Shown: positions 1 through 9,653, counted from the first letter of the stretch. The stretch is 64,000 nucleotides of DNA from Sphingomonas sp. HITSZ_GF (GCF_029543155.1 NZ_JARQXA010000009.1:82014-146013); one strand, 5' to 3'. The notes: a model not told the origin generated them from the letters alone. A program made the numbers and translations.

Positions 1-264
1 GAGCCCGGCCGAACCGTGATGCTCGGTACCGCGGGCTATCAGGTCGCGACGATCGAGGAGATCATCGCGCTCACCACCGCGCTGGGCCGCCGGACCAATC
101 CGGACATCCGCTGCGGCGGGGTGAGCTTCAACAGCTCGGCGCTGGCCGAGGCCGAGGCCACCGCGCTGATGGAAGCCGAGAGCCAGCGCCTGGGCCTGCC
201 CGTCGCCGATCCGGTGCGCGGCGGGCCGGCCTTCGATGCGCTGGTCGAAAGCTGCCTCGCATGA
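1..264 (+). CDS. DUF1611 family protein, DgcN-like, C-terminal end (partial)
   Basis: The reading frame is open from the first base, so this is the last 87 residues of a gene that begins before the window. The visible part has the DUF1611 C-terminal pattern: EPGRT near the start, then NPDIRCGGVSFN and a closing GLPVADPVRGG. The family includes DgcN, a D-glutamate N-acetyltransferase of D-amino acid catabolism, and often sits beside a dipeptide epimerase. The next gene starts inside this stop codon (ATGA), so the two are translationally coupled. The exact substrate cannot be told from the fragment. Confidence 0.75.
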   Translation, partial: EPGRTVMLGTAGYQVATIEEIIALTTALGRRTNPDIRCGGVSFNSSALAEAEATALMEAESQRLGLPVADPVRGGPAFDALVESCLA

Positions 265-1388
265 GCACGCCGGCGGCAGGGTCGAGCTGGTTCCAGCGCT
301 TCCTGCTGCCGGGCTTCGCGATGAAGGCCGTGATCATCGGCGGCGGCTATGCGACCGGGCGCGAGCTGGCCGAGTATTTCCTGCCCGCCGGCCCTTGGGG
401 CGGGCTCGCCGGCATGGTGCTGGCGATGCTGCTGTGGAGCGTCATCGCCGCCGCGACCTTCGCCTATGCCCGGATGGTCGGCGCCCTCGACTATCGCGCC
501 TTCTTCGCCGATCTGCTCGGCCCGGCCTGGATCGCGTTCGAAGCGGCGTACATCCTCTTCGTCGTGCTGATCCTCGCGGTATTCGGCGCGAGCGCAGGGG
601 CGATCGGTGCGGCGATGTTCGGCTGGCCGGTGTTCGCGGGCACGCTGGCGCTGGCCATTGCCATCCTGGCCACCGTCACGCTCGGCAATGCGGCGGTGGA
701 AGGCGTATTCAAATATGTCTCGTTCCTGCTCTACGCCGTCTATGCGATCTTCCTCGCGCTGAGCCTGTGGCGGTTCGGCGACCGCATCGCGACCGGCTTC
801 GCCACGCCCGCGCCCTGGAACGGCTGGGCGAGTGGCGGGCTCACCTATGCGAGCTACAACATCATCGGCGCGGTAGTGATCCTGCCGGTGCTGCGCCATC
901 TGACCAGCACCCGCGACGCCGTGGTCGCCGGCCTGGTCGCCGGGCCGCTGGCGATGCTGCCGGCGATCCTGTTCTTCACCTGCATGATCGCCTTCTATCC
1001 CGGCATCGGCGCCGAGACGCTGCCTTCGGACTTCCTGCTGCGCCAGCTGAACGTGCCGGTCTTCCACTGGGCCTTCCAGATGATGATCTTCGCCGCGCTG
1101 CTCGAAAGCGGTGCCGGCGCGGTCCATGCGATCAACGAGCGGGTGGCGGGGGTGGTGCGCCGGCGGCGCGGCGTGGAGCTGGGCCCGCGCGCCCGCGCCG
1201 CGATCGCCGGCGCGCTGCTGCTCGTCTGCATGTTCGTAGCCGATCGCGTAGGGCTGATCGCGCTGATTGCCAGCGGCTACCGGCTGCTCGCCTGGCTGTT
1301 CCTCGCCGTGTTCGTACTACCGCTGATGACGATCGGGCTGGTGCGACTGCTCCGCCGCCCCGCCTCTCCCCAGGAGATTGCCGCATGA
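261..1388 (+). CDS. YkvI-like multi-pass membrane transporter
   Basis: This 375-residue protein has about ten hydrophobic helices and looks like the YkvI group of the amino acid/polyamine/organocation transporter superfamily. The N-terminal stretch with IIGGGYATGRE resembles the conserved first helix of that group. The ATG overlaps the stop of the upstream DUF1611 gene, and its own stop overlaps the next start, so it belongs to one four-gene operon. The neighbours (hydrolase and dipeptidase) suggest uptake or export of an amino acid or dipeptide; this is inference. No member I recall has a firm substrate. Confidence 0.7.
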   Translation: MSTPAAGSSWFQRFLLPGFAMKAVIIGGGYATGRELAEYFLPAGPWGGLAGMVLAMLLWSVIAAATFAYARMVGALDYRAFFADLLGPAWIAFEAAYILFVVLILAVFGASAGAIGAAMFGWPVFAGTLALAIAILATVTLGNAAVEGVFKYVSFLLYAVYAIFLALSLWRFGDRIATGFATPAPWNGWASGGLTYASYNIIGAVVILPVLRHLTSTRDAVVAGLVAGPLAMLPAILFFTCMIAFYPGIGAETLPSDFLLRQLNVPVFHWAFQMMIFAALLESGAGAVHAINERVAGVVRRRRGVELGPRARAAIAGALLLVCMFVADRVGLIALIASGYRLLAWLFLAVFVLPLMTIGLVRLLRRPASPQEIAA

Positions 1389-2959
1389 AGCTGCGCATCC
1401 TTCTCGCCCTGCCCCTGCTCGCGCTCGCCACGCCGGCGCTGGCCGATCCCCCAGGCGGGCTCGACGCCAAGATCGAAGCGCTGCGCAAGGCCAGCGGCGC
1501 GCCGGGCATTGCCGTCGCAGTCGTCGAGCATGGCAAGACCACGCTCGCCAGGGGCTGGGGCTATCGCAAGCTCGGCGATCCGGCGAAGGTCGATGCCGAC
1601 ACGATCTTCCAGACCGGATCCACCGGCAAGGCGTTCACCGCCACCGCGCTCGCCATCCTGGTCGATCAAGGGAAGCTCGGCTGGGACGACAGGGTGATCG
1701 ACCACATGCCCTGGTTCCGCATGTACGATCCCTGGGTCACGCGCGAGATCACGGTGCGCGATCTGCTCGTCCATCATTCGGGGCTCGGGCTCGGTGCCGG
1801 CGACCTGCTCTTCGTCCCGCGCGGCAGCCTGTCGCGCAAGGAAACGGTCAAGCGGCTCGCCTATCTCAAGCCCGCTACCAGCTTCCGCTCCAACTATGCG
1901 TACGACAACATCCTCTACATGGTCGCCGGCCAGCTGATCGAGGAAGTCTCCGGCAAGAGCTGGGAAGACTTCATGACCAGCGAGGTGCTGAAACGCGGCG
2001 GCATGACCACCGCGACCGCCACCTATGAGGCGCGCTGGGCGACCGCCGACCGCGCCTTTCCGCATGCGCGGATCGGCGGCGTGGTGCGCGGCGACGGGCC
2101 GAACTCCGTGCTCGACGAGCGCGAGGAGCTGGGCCGCGCCGCGATGCCAGCGGGCGGGCTCGCGCTCAGTGCCAACGACCTTGCGCAGTGGCTCAAGATC
2201 CAGCTTGGGCACGGCGCGCTGCCCGGCGGCGGGCGGCTGTTCAGCGAGACCCAGGCGATGGAGATGTGGAAGGGCGTGACCGTCCAGCCGCTCACTCCCT
2301 ATCCGGGCAGCCTCGCGCCGCTGACGCCGAAGTTCAGCACCTATGCGCTCGGCTGGGAGGTCGAGGATTACAAGGGCGCGCGGATCATTTCGCATGGCGG
2401 CGGGGTGTTCGGATCGATCACCCATGTCATCCTGCTGCCCGACCAGGATGTCGGCATTGCGGTGGTAGTGAACTCGGAGGATGTCGCGTTGCTGCGTGGG
2501 GTCGCGCATCTTCTGGTCGACCATTATCTCGGCATTCCGGACCAGGACTGGTTCAAGCGTTTCAGCGAGTTCATGGATACGCGCATCGCCGGCGGCAAGG
2601 CGGCGCTGGCGAGCGGGAAGGCGACGCCGGCCAAGGTCGGGCCTTCTCTGGCGCCGGAACGCTATGCCGGCACCTATCGCGACCCGTGGTACGGGGATGT
2701 CGCGGTGACACACGGCACGGACGGGCTGCGCATCGATTTCAAGACGACGCCGCGCATGGCGGGCAAGCTGGTCCATTGGCAGTACGACACCTTCGTCACC
2801 CGCTTCGACGACAAGGCGATCGAGCCGGCCTATGTGACCTTCGCGCTCGATGCGGAGGGCAAGGTGGCGCGGGTGACGATGAAGCCCGAGAGCCCGATCG
2901 CCGATTTCAGCTACGACTATCGCGATCTCGATCTGCGGCCGGTGGAAGACAAGAAATGA
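1385..2959 (+). CDS. Secreted serine hydrolase, S12 beta-lactamase fold, DUF3471 tail
   Basis: A 524-residue exported protein with a signal peptide ending at ALA (residue 20). The beta-lactamase/DD-peptidase triad is visible: SxxK at S79-TG-K82, YxN at Y173-D-N175, and HGGG near residue 338. After about residue 420 follows a DUF3471-type beta domain (ERYAGTYRDP). Members cleave D-amino acid peptides, esters or beta-lactams in the periplasm. The start overlaps the transporter stop (ATGA), and the stop overlaps the dipeptidase start. With a D-amino acid type gene and a dipeptidase in the same operon, a D-aminopeptidase or carboxypeptidase role fits better than drug resistance, but this is inference. 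Confidence 0.85.
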   Translation: MKLRILLALPLLALATPALADPPGGLDAKIEALRKASGAPGIAVAVVEHGKTTLARGWGYRKLGDPAKVDADTIFQTGSTGKAFTATALAILVDQGKLGWDDRVIDHMPWFRMYDPWVTREITVRDLLVHHSGLGLGAGDLLFVPRGSLSRKETVKRLAYLKPATSFRSNYAYDNILYMVAGQLIEEVSGKSWEDFMTSEVLKRGGMTTATATYEARWATADRAFPHARIGGVVRGDGPNSVLDEREELGRAAMPAGGLALSANDLAQWLKIQLGHGALPGGGRLFSETQAMEMWKGVTVQPLTPYPGSLAPLTPKFSTYALGWEVEDYKGARIISHGGGVFGSITHVILLPDQDVGIAVVVNSEDVALLRGVAHLLVDHYLGIPDQDWFKRFSEFMDTRIAGGKAALASGKATPAKVGPSLAPERYAGTYRDPWYGDVAVTHGTDGLRIDFKTTPRMAGKLVHWQYDTFVTRFDDKAIEPAYVTFALDAEGKVARVTMKPESPIADFSYDYRDLDLRPVEDKK

Positions 2960-4161
2960 TCAAGCGTACCGCGTTGCTCGCCCTGCTCCTGTCCAGCTGC
3001 GCGGCGGCGCCCGAGGCTGAGGCGCCCGCGCAAAAGGCGCACAAGGACTTCCTCGTCCTCGACACGCATATCGACACGCCATTGCATTTCGGCAGGCCCG
3101 GCTGGAGCTTCGACGGGCATCATGATCCGGCGACCGACCTCGTCCAGGTCGACATGGAGCGAATGATAGCGGGCGCGCTCGATGGCGGCTTCTTCGCGAT
3201 CTACACCGAACAGGGCCCGCTGACCGCCAAGGGCTATGCCGATGCGCTGGCCTATGCGCGCGGGCGATCGGACCTGATCGATGCCACGCTCGCCAAATTC
3301 CCCGACCGGATCGGCCGCGCGCTGACCCCGGAGGATGCGCTGCGGCTCAACCGAGAGGGCAAGCTGGTCGCGTTCAAGAGCATGGAGAACAGCTACGAGT
3401 TGGGCGAGGACGTCTCGCTGCTCAAGGAATTCCACGATCGCGGCGTGCGGCTGGCCGGGCCGGTGCACGGCGCCAGCAACCAGTTCGCCGACAGCTCGGG
3501 CGACAAGCCGAAATGGAACGGCCTTTCCCCCCTGGGGCGCAAATGGGTGGCGGAGATGAACCGGCTGGGCATGGTGATCGACGCCAGCCATTCTTCGGAC
3601 GCGACCTTCGACCAGATGCTCGAGCTGTCGAAGACGCCGTTGCTGCTGTCGCATTCGAGCGGCCGCTGGGCCTTCGACCATCCGCGCAACCTTGATGACG
3701 CGCGCATCCGCAAGCTTGCGGCCAAGGGCGGCGCGATCTGCATGAGCACGATCTTCCTGGCGACGATGAACCTCACGCCCGAACGCGCCGCGCTGTTCGG
3801 CAAGTACGAGCATATTTCGGAGCTTTCGCCCGCCGACCAGGCCGACCTCGCCCGCAAATGGCGCGAACTCGACAAGACCCAGCCGATGTGGGGCAAGGCC
3901 GATTTCGAGCGCTACATGGAGATGGTGCTCCATGTGATCAAAGTCGCCGGGGTCGACCATGTCTGCTTCGGGGCGGACTGGGACGGCGGCGGTGGGCTGC
4001 CGGGGATCGAAGACATCTCGGCGCTGCCCAAGGTCACCGAGCGGCTGCGCAAGGCCGGCTATGGCGACGCCGACCTGGAGAAGATGTGGAGCGGCAACAT
4101 CCTGCGCATCGTGGGTGAGGCGCAGCGCCATGCCGCCGCCGCGCAGGCCGGGACTCCCTGA
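2956..4161 (+). CDS. Membrane dipeptidase, peptidase family M19, lipoprotein
   Basis: A 401-residue zinc dipeptidase with a lipoprotein signal (LLSSC lipobox, Cys about residue 15), so it is probably anchored on the periplasmic side. Family landmarks are present: DTHIDTP (first metal HxD), the bridging Glu in SMENSYE, VIDASHSSD and LLLSHSS (metal histidines), and GADWDGG near the end. M19 enzymes hydrolyse L,L- and L,D-dipeptides, so it would finish the products of the S12 hydrolase encoded just upstream with an ATGA overlap. It converges with gabT. Confidence 0.9.
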   Translation: MIKRTALLALLLSSCAAAPEAEAPAQKAHKDFLVLDTHIDTPLHFGRPGWSFDGHHDPATDLVQVDMERMIAGALDGGFFAIYTEQGPLTAKGYADALAYARGRSDLIDATLAKFPDRIGRALTPEDALRLNREGKLVAFKSMENSYELGEDVSLLKEFHDRGVRLAGPVHGASNQFADSSGDKPKWNGLSPLGRKWVAEMNRLGMVIDASHSSDATFDQMLELSKTPLLLSHSSGRWAFDHPRNLDDARIRKLAAKGGAICMSTIFLATMNLTPERAALFGKYEHISELSPADQADLARKWRELDKTQPMWGKADFERYMEMVLHVIKVAGVDHVCFGADWDGGGGLPGIEDISALPKVTERLRKAGYGDADLEKMWSGNILRIVGEAQRHAAAAQAGTP

Positions 4162-4182
4162 GCCGGGAGCCCGGCCTTCCGC

Positions 4183-5496
4183 CTAGCGTTCCGCGAGCGC
4201 CTGTTCCAGCCGATCGAGCCCCTCGAGCAGCACCTCGTCGGAGATGGTCAGCGGCATCAGCAGGCGCAGCGTCTCGCCATGGATGCCGCAAGAGATGACG
4301 ACCAAGCCCAGCTCGAAGGCACGGGCAACCAGCTTTCGCGCGGCGTCCGGATCGGGCTCGTCCGAACCGCGCGCCTTGACCAGGTCGAACGCCATCATCG
4401 CGCCCAGTCCGCGCACATGGGCGATCGGCATCAGGTCCTCGCGGCCGGCCCAGGCTTCGAACCGTGCGCGCAGCGTTGCGCCGATCGCGTTGGCGCGATC
4501 GATCAGCTCCTCTTCCTCGATGACGTCGAGCACCGCGAGCGCCGCCGCGCAGCTGATCGGCGCGCCGCCAAAGGTCGAGCCCAGCCCGCCGCCATGGACG
4601 CTGTCCATCAGTTCGGCGCGGCCGGTGACCGCCGCGATCGGGAAGCCGCCGCCCAGCGCCTTGGCCATGGTGACGATGTCGGGTGCGATGCCGCTATGCT
4701 CGACGGCGAAGAGCTTGCCGGTTCGCGCGAAGCCGGTCTGGACCTCGTCGCAGATCAGCAGGATGCCGTGCTCCGAGCAGATCGCGCGCAAGGTCTGGAG
4801 CAGTTCGGGCGGGGTGACGTGGAAGCCGCCCTCCCCCTGCACCGGCTCGACGATGATCGCCGCGATCGAGCTGGGATCGGCATCGGTGCGGAACAGCGCG
4901 TCGAGCGCGTTCAGGCTGTCCTGCACCGACACGCCATAATGCGCGATCGGGAACGGCACGCGCCAGACTTCGCCCGGCAGCGTGCCGAAGCCGCGCTTGT
5001 AGGGCATTGCCTTGCCGGTGAGCGCAGTCGTCATCAGCGTGCGACCGTGAAACGCGCCGGCAAACGCCACCACGCCGGTACGCCCGGTGGCGAAGCGCGC
5101 GATCTTGACCGCGTTCTCCACCGCCTCGGCGCCGCTGTTGAAGAAGATCGTCTTGGCCGGGCCGGCAACCGGCGCGAGCGCGTTCAGCCGTTCGGCGAGC
5201 GCGACATAGGGCGCGTAGGGCAGCACCTGGAACGAGGTGTGGGTGAAGCGCTCGAGCTGGTCCTGCACCGCGCCGATCACCTTGGGGTGGCAGTGCCCGG
5301 TGCTGCACACCGCGATGCCGGCGACGAAATCGATGAAGCGATTGCCCTCGACGTCCCACACCTCGGCATTGCGGGCGCGGGCGGCATAGGCGGGCGTGGC
5401 GCTGACGATGCCGCTCGGCACCGAGGCGGCGCGGCGGGCACCCAGCCCGGCATTGTCCTGCGCAGCCGCGCGCGGATCCAGAGTTGCCACCGTCAT
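4183..5496 (-). CDS. gabT: 4-aminobutyrate aminotransferase
   Basis: A 437-residue class III PLP-dependent aminotransferase, normal GabT length. It shows FNSGAEAVENAVKIAR for PLP phosphate binding, the GAFHGRT block, ICDEVQTGFARTG with the PLP-contacting Asp, and the Schiff-base lysine in TMAKALGGGFP. It would move the amino group of GABA (or a longer omega-amino acid) to 2-oxoglutarate, giving succinate semialdehyde for the gene just upstream. Its ATG overlaps the gabD stop (TGATG). It is the last gene of a minus-strand operon that begins with the NylB-like hydrolase. Confidence 0.9.
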   Translation of the reverse strand: MTVATLDPRAAAQDNAGLGARRAASVPSGIVSATPAYAARARNAEVWDVEGNRFIDFVAGIAVCSTGHCHPKVIGAVQDQLERFTHTSFQVLPYAPYVALAERLNALAPVAGPAKTIFFNSGAEAVENAVKIARFATGRTGVVAFAGAFHGRTLMTTALTGKAMPYKRGFGTLPGEVWRVPFPIAHYGVSVQDSLNALDALFRTDADPSSIAAIIVEPVQGEGGFHVTPPELLQTLRAICSEHGILLICDEVQTGFARTGKLFAVEHSGIAPDIVTMAKALGGGFPIAAVTGRAELMDSVHGGGLGSTFGGAPISCAAALAVLDVIEEEELIDRANAIGATLRARFEAWAGREDLMPIAHVRGLGAMMAFDLVKARGSDEPDPDAARKLVARAFELGLVVISCGIHGETLRLLMPLTISDEVLLEGLDRLEQALAER

Positions 5497-6959
5497 CAGA
5501 TGCCTCCCAGTGCGAGATATTTGATTTCCACGAAGTCCTCGAGGCCGTAGCGCGAGCCCTCGCGACCCAGGCCCGATTCCTTGACGCCGCCGAAGGGCGT
5601 CGCGGGGTTGGAAGTGAGGGTCTCGTTGACCGCGACCATGCCGTATTCGAGCGCCTCGCCGACGCGGAAGACGCGGCCGACATCGCGGGTCCAGAGAAAG
5701 GCGGCCAGGCCATAGGGCGTGTCGTTCGCCGCGGCGATCACCTCCGCCTCTGTCTCGAAGCCGTAGATCGCGGCGACAGGGCCGAAGATCTCGGTGCTGG
5801 CGATCGCCATGTCCGCCCGTACGTCGACGAGCAGGGTCGGTGCGAAAAACAGGCCGCCGCGCGCATGCGGCGCGCCGCCCAGCACCGCTTCGGCCCCCTT
5901 GCCGAGCGCGTCTTCGACCAGTTCCTCGACCTTGGCGACCGCCGCCGGGTTGATCAGCGGGCCGATCTTGGTGTCGGCTTCCAGCCCCGGCCCGACCGGC
6001 AGATCCTCCATCGCCGCTCGGAGCTTTTCAGTGAACGCGGCGCGCACGCCGGACTGCACATAGATACGGTTGGTGGCGACGCAGGCCTGGCCCGCGTTGC
6101 GGAACTTGGTGACCATCGCGCCCGCCACTGCCGCATCGAGATCGGCATCGTCGAACACGATGAACGGCGAGTTCCCGCCCAGCTCGAGCGAGAGCTTCTT
6201 CACCGTGTCGGCGCATTGCCGCATCAGGATCTTGCCGACCCGGGTGGAGCCGGTGAAGGACAGCTTGCGCACATCCGGGCTCGCGGTAAGCACGGCGGCA
6301 ACGGCTTCGGCACGCCGCGCGGTGACGATGTTCATCACGCCCGCGGGAAAGCCTGCCTCCTCGGCCAGCACCTGCAAGGCGATCGCCGAGAGCGGCGTAT
6401 CCTCGGCCGGCTTGACGACGATCGTGCATCCCGCGGCAAGCGCCGGAGAGACCTTGCGGGTGATCATCGAGCTGGGGAAATTCCACGGCGTGATCGCGCC
6501 GACGACGCCGATCGGCTGCTTGAGCACCAGGCAGCGCTTGTCCGGTGCGTGGGGGGGCACGATGTCGCCATAGAGGCGCTTGCCTTCCTCGGCGAACCAT
6601 TCGATGAAATTGGCGCCGAACACGATCTCGCCCAGCGCTTCGGCGCGCGGCTTGCCCTGTTCGAGCGTAAGGATCTCGGCCAGCGCCTCCTGATTGGCCA
6701 GGATCAGCCGGAACCAGGCGCGCAGCACCTCGCCGCGCTCGCGCGCCGTCTTCGCCGCCCAGCCGGGAAAGGCTGCCTTGGCATCGGCGATCGCCTGCTC
6801 GGTCTCGACGGCGCCCATATCGGCCACGTCGCCGATAAAGGCGCCGTCGGCAGGGTTATGGACCGGGAAGGTCGCATCGGTGGCGGCAGCCTGAGTGAAG
6901 GCCAGCACGCGAGCGAGCAGCGCGTTGCCCGCGGGCGAAATATCGGGATGCATCGTCAT
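5496..6959 (-). CDS. gabD: Succinate-semialdehyde dehydrogenase (NAD(P)+)
   Basis: A 487-residue aldehyde dehydrogenase. Visible motifs are the cofactor loop FTGSTRVGK, the general base Glu in LELGGNSPF, and the catalytic Cys in NAGQACVATNRIYV. The start chosen is the first ATG of MTMHPD, two bases from the preceding aminotransferase; the second Met, six bases on, is also possible. It oxidises the semialdehyde made by the flanking aminotransferases. The sequence is GabD-type, but in this operon it could also act on longer semialdehydes such as adipate semialdehyde. Confidence 0.88.
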   Translation of the reverse strand: MTMHPDISPAGNALLARVLAFTQAAATDATFPVHNPADGAFIGDVADMGAVETEQAIADAKAAFPGWAAKTARERGEVLRAWFRLILANQEALAEILTLEQGKPRAEALGEIVFGANFIEWFAEEGKRLYGDIVPPHAPDKRCLVLKQPIGVVGAITPWNFPSSMITRKVSPALAAGCTIVVKPAEDTPLSAIALQVLAEEAGFPAGVMNIVTARRAEAVAAVLTASPDVRKLSFTGSTRVGKILMRQCADTVKKLSLELGGNSPFIVFDDADLDAAVAGAMVTKFRNAGQACVATNRIYVQSGVRAAFTEKLRAAMEDLPVGPGLEADTKIGPLINPAAVAKVEELVEDALGKGAEAVLGGAPHARGGLFFAPTLLVDVRADMAIASTEIFGPVAAIYGFETEAEVIAAANDTPYGLAAFLWTRDVGRVFRVGEALEYGMVAVNETLTSNPATPFGGVKESGLGREGSRYGLEDFVEIKYLALGGI

Positions 6960-6961
6960 TC

Positions 6962-8338
6962 TCACATCAGACCCAGCGTGCGCGCGGTGCCGTCGAGCGC
7001 GCGCGTGAGGGTTTCCACCAGTTCGTCGACCTCGGCGTGGGTGATCACCAGCGGCGGGCTGAGCACCATCGACTGGCCGACCGCGCGGGCGATCAGCCCG
7101 TCGGTGTAGCAGGCCTCGCGCGTCAGGATCGCGGCATTGTCCTCCACGGTGCAGACGGTGCGCGTCGCCTTGTCGCGGACGAGCTGCAACGCAGCCATCA
7201 GCCCCACGCCGCGCCGCTCGCCGACCAGCGGGTGCTGCTCGGCCAGCGCCTGCAACTTCGCCTGGAAATAGGGCCCGATATCGTCGCGCACCCGCTCGAC
7301 CAGCCCTTCGCGGGCGATGATGTCGATATTGGCGAGCGCCACTGCGCAGGAGACGGGATGGCCCGAATAGGTATAGCCGTGCGGCCACAGCCCGCCCTTG
7401 GCGATCACGTCGAAGATGCGGTCGTGCAGCGCCACCGCCGCGATCGGCAGATAGCCAGAGGAAATGCCCTTCGCCATCGGCATGAAGTCGGGCTCGATGC
7501 CGAAGGTCTGCGAACCGAACCAGGCGCCGGTACGCCCGAAGCCGCAGATGACTTCGTCAGCGATCAGCAGCACGTCATGCGCGCGGCAGATGCGCTGCAC
7601 TTCGGGCCAATAGGTCTCGGGGGGCACGATCACCCCGCCCGCCCCCTGCACCGGCTCGGCGATGAACGCAGCGACCTTGTCGGCGCCGAGCTCGAGGATC
7701 TTCTCCTCGATCGCACGCGCGGCCTTGAGACCATATTCGGCAGGCGTCAGGTCGCCGCCGTTCACATACCAGTGCGGATGCTCGACATGCGCGAACTCGG
7801 GCAGCGTGCCATTGTCCATGCCGTGCATCGCCGGCATGCCGCCCAGGCTGACGCCCGCGACGGTGGAGCCGTGATAGGCGAGCGTGCGGCTGATGATCGT
7901 GCGCTTGCCCGGCTTGCCCAGCAGCTTCCAGTAATAGCGCGCCAGGCGGACGATGACGTCGTTCGCCTCGGACCCCGAATTGGCGAAGGTGAAATGGTCG
8001 AGCCCGGGCGGGGTCAGTCCGGCCAGCCGCTCGGCCAGCTCGATCATCGCCGGCACCGCGCTCTGGAAGTGATTGTTGTAATAGGGAAGCACGTCCATCT
8101 GCGCCTTGGCCGCATCGGACAATTCGGTGCGGCCATAGCCGATGTTGACGCACCACAGCCCCGCCATCCCGTCGAGGATCTTGCGGCCGTCGCTGTCCCA
8201 CACATGCGATCCTTCGCCGCGCACGATGATGCGCGAGCCCTGCTCGAGGATCAGCCCGGGATCGGTGAAGGAATGGAGATGGTGGCGGGCGTCGCGCACC
8301 TGCCAGTGCGCGGTGGGAGTCATGTTGGTATCAGTCAT
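6962..8338 (-). CDS. Omega-amino acid/diamine:pyruvate aminotransferase, class III
   Basis: A 458-residue PLP enzyme of the SpuC/omega-transaminase type. It shows FANSGSEANDVIVRLAR, YHGSTVAGVSLGG, the DEV of IADEVICGFGRTG, and the lysine of PMAKGISSGYLP. Such enzymes transfer the amino group of putrescine, beta-alanine or 6-aminohexanoate to pyruvate. It overlaps the NylB-like hydrolase by 8 bases and is followed after two bases by gabD. That places it between an amide hydrolase that would free an omega-amino acid and a dehydrogenase for the resulting semialdehyde. The real substrate is unknown. Confidence 0.85.
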   Translation of the reverse strand: MTDTNMTPTAHWQVRDARHHLHSFTDPGLILEQGSRIIVRGEGSHVWDSDGRKILDGMAGLWCVNIGYGRTELSDAAKAQMDVLPYYNNHFQSAVPAMIELAERLAGLTPPGLDHFTFANSGSEANDVIVRLARYYWKLLGKPGKRTIISRTLAYHGSTVAGVSLGGMPAMHGMDNGTLPEFAHVEHPHWYVNGGDLTPAEYGLKAARAIEEKILELGADKVAAFIAEPVQGAGGVIVPPETYWPEVQRICRAHDVLLIADEVICGFGRTGAWFGSQTFGIEPDFMPMAKGISSGYLPIAAVALHDRIFDVIAKGGLWPHGYTYSGHPVSCAVALANIDIIAREGLVERVRDDIGPYFQAKLQALAEQHPLVGERRGVGLMAALQLVRDKATRTVCTVEDNAAILTREACYTDGLIARAVGQSMVLSPPLVITHAEVDELVETLTRALDGTARTLGLM

Positions 8339-9533
8339 GGGCGGTCAGCGCCTCCACCGCGGAATTGAAAAAGTCGTTGTCGAGGATCACTTCGGATCCG
8401 CGCGGCTTGGCACGCGAGCTGAGCACCGCGATCAGCAGCCCGCGCTTCGGATTGATGTACATGTACTGGCCGAAGATGCCGCGCGCGGAGAAGGCGCCAT
8501 CGGCAAGCGAGCCCGATGCATCGGGCACCACCCACCACATATAGCCATAGTCGCGCCGCTCTCCGCCGACGATGCGGGCGCTGCCGGCCTCCGCCATCCA
8601 GCCTTCGGGCAGGATGCGCTCGCCCGCGATCGTGCCGTCGCCCATCGCGAACTGTCCGAAGCGCGCATAGTCGCGCAGCGTCGCGCTGACTCCGCTGCCG
8701 GCGACTTCGAGTCCGCCCGGGGACTCGAGCCACCAGCAGGCATCCTGCTCCATGCCCAGCCGCGACCAGATCTTCTCCGACAGATAGTCGGACAGCCACT
8801 TCCCCGTCGCCGCATGGACGAGAGCGCCGACGACATGCGTCTCGCCGGTGGAATAGTTCCAGCGCGTGCCCGGATCGGCGACGCGCGGCAGCGAGGCCAT
8901 GTAGCGCAGGATCTCGCCGGGCTTCTGGGCGATCTGGAGCTTGAGCATGTGCCGCCGCTCGGACTGGGGATCGACATGCTCGTCGTCCCAGCGCACGCCC
9001 GAGGTCATCTGGAGAAGGTGGCGGATCGAGACGCCGTCATAGCCGCCGCCCTTCAGCTCGGGCAGGTAATCGGTCAGCATGTCCTCGACACCGCCGATAT
9101 GGCCGTCCTGGATCGCCGCGCCCAGAAGCGTGGTCGAGATCGACTTGGCCATCGACATCGACACCCAGCGCGTATCGGGCTGCAGGCCCAGTTCGTAGCG
9201 CTCGTGCAGCACTTCGCCGCGGCGCTGGATCAGCAGGCCCGCCACCCGATTGCGGAAGACATAGTCATACAGGTCATATTCGCGGCCATTGGCCTTGATC
9301 GTGAAATCCTCGATCGGCGTCTGGGCATAGACGAAGGGCGTGACGATACCGCCCCGGCGAATGACTCGCACCGGAAAGGCGCGATGCGTGCTGCGCAGCG
9401 TTTCGACCTGGACGCCGGGCATCAGCTTGCCCGCGTAGAGCGGCGTCATCCTGTCCGCATACCCGCTGGAACCGGCGAAACCGGACGTCAGGCCCTGCGG
9501 CGCCTCGGCCGGTGCATCAGAGACGTTCAACAA
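8331..9533 (-). CDS. NylB-like 6-aminohexanoate-dimer hydrolase family serine hydrolase
   Basis: A 400-residue serine hydrolase of the NylB branch of the beta-lactamase fold, without a signal peptide, so cytoplasmic. The active site reads SMSMAK (S127, K130) and NYSTGE (Y227), in the same places and context as in Arthrobacter NylB. LTDYLPEL and YDGVSIRHLLQM also match NylB (from memory). This family cleaves linear omega-amino acid dimers or short esters. The first usable start is TTG at 9533 or 9530, close behind AGGGGG; an in-frame ATG at 9449 is the alternative. First gene of the operon with two aminotransferases and gabD. Confidence 0.8.
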   Translation of the reverse strand: MLNVSDAPAEAPQGLTSGFAGSSGYADRMTPLYAGKLMPGVQVETLRSTHRAFPVRVIRRGGIVTPFVYAQTPIEDFTIKANGREYDLYDYVFRNRVAGLLIQRRGEVLHERYELGLQPDTRWVSMSMAKSISTTLLGAAIQDGHIGGVEDMLTDYLPELKGGGYDGVSIRHLLQMTSGVRWDDEHVDPQSERRHMLKLQIAQKPGEILRYMASLPRVADPGTRWNYSTGETHVVGALVHAATGKWLSDYLSEKIWSRLGMEQDACWWLESPGGLEVAGSGVSATLRDYARFGQFAMGDGTIAGERILPEGWMAEAGSARIVGGERRDYGYMWWVVPDASGSLADGAFSARGIFGQYMYINPKRGLLIAVLSSRAKPRGSEVILDNDFFNSAVEALTAHD

Positions 9534-9610
9534 AGCCCCCTAACCACTGTTGCTCGTCAGACAGCTAATCCCACGCAGCGCCGCGGCTAAGGTGCCAAGG
9601 GCGGAAGGGG

Positions 9611-9629
9611 TGTTGCGCTGCGCGCACCA
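9611..9629. promoter_or_regulatory. Operator-like dyad, copy A (TGTTGC-N7-GCACCA)
   Basis: A 19-base dyad with six-base arms (one mismatch) and a 7-base spacer, which fits the LysR T-N11-A rule. It begins 78 bases before the NylB-like start codon. Near-identical dyads occur at 14370 and 15895, about 80 bases before two other start codons of the same island. The LysR gene beginning its stop at 9654 is the obvious candidate binder, but that is inference. Confidence 0.6.
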
Positions 9630-9653
9630 CCTATGAATATCCTTGTTTCTCCG

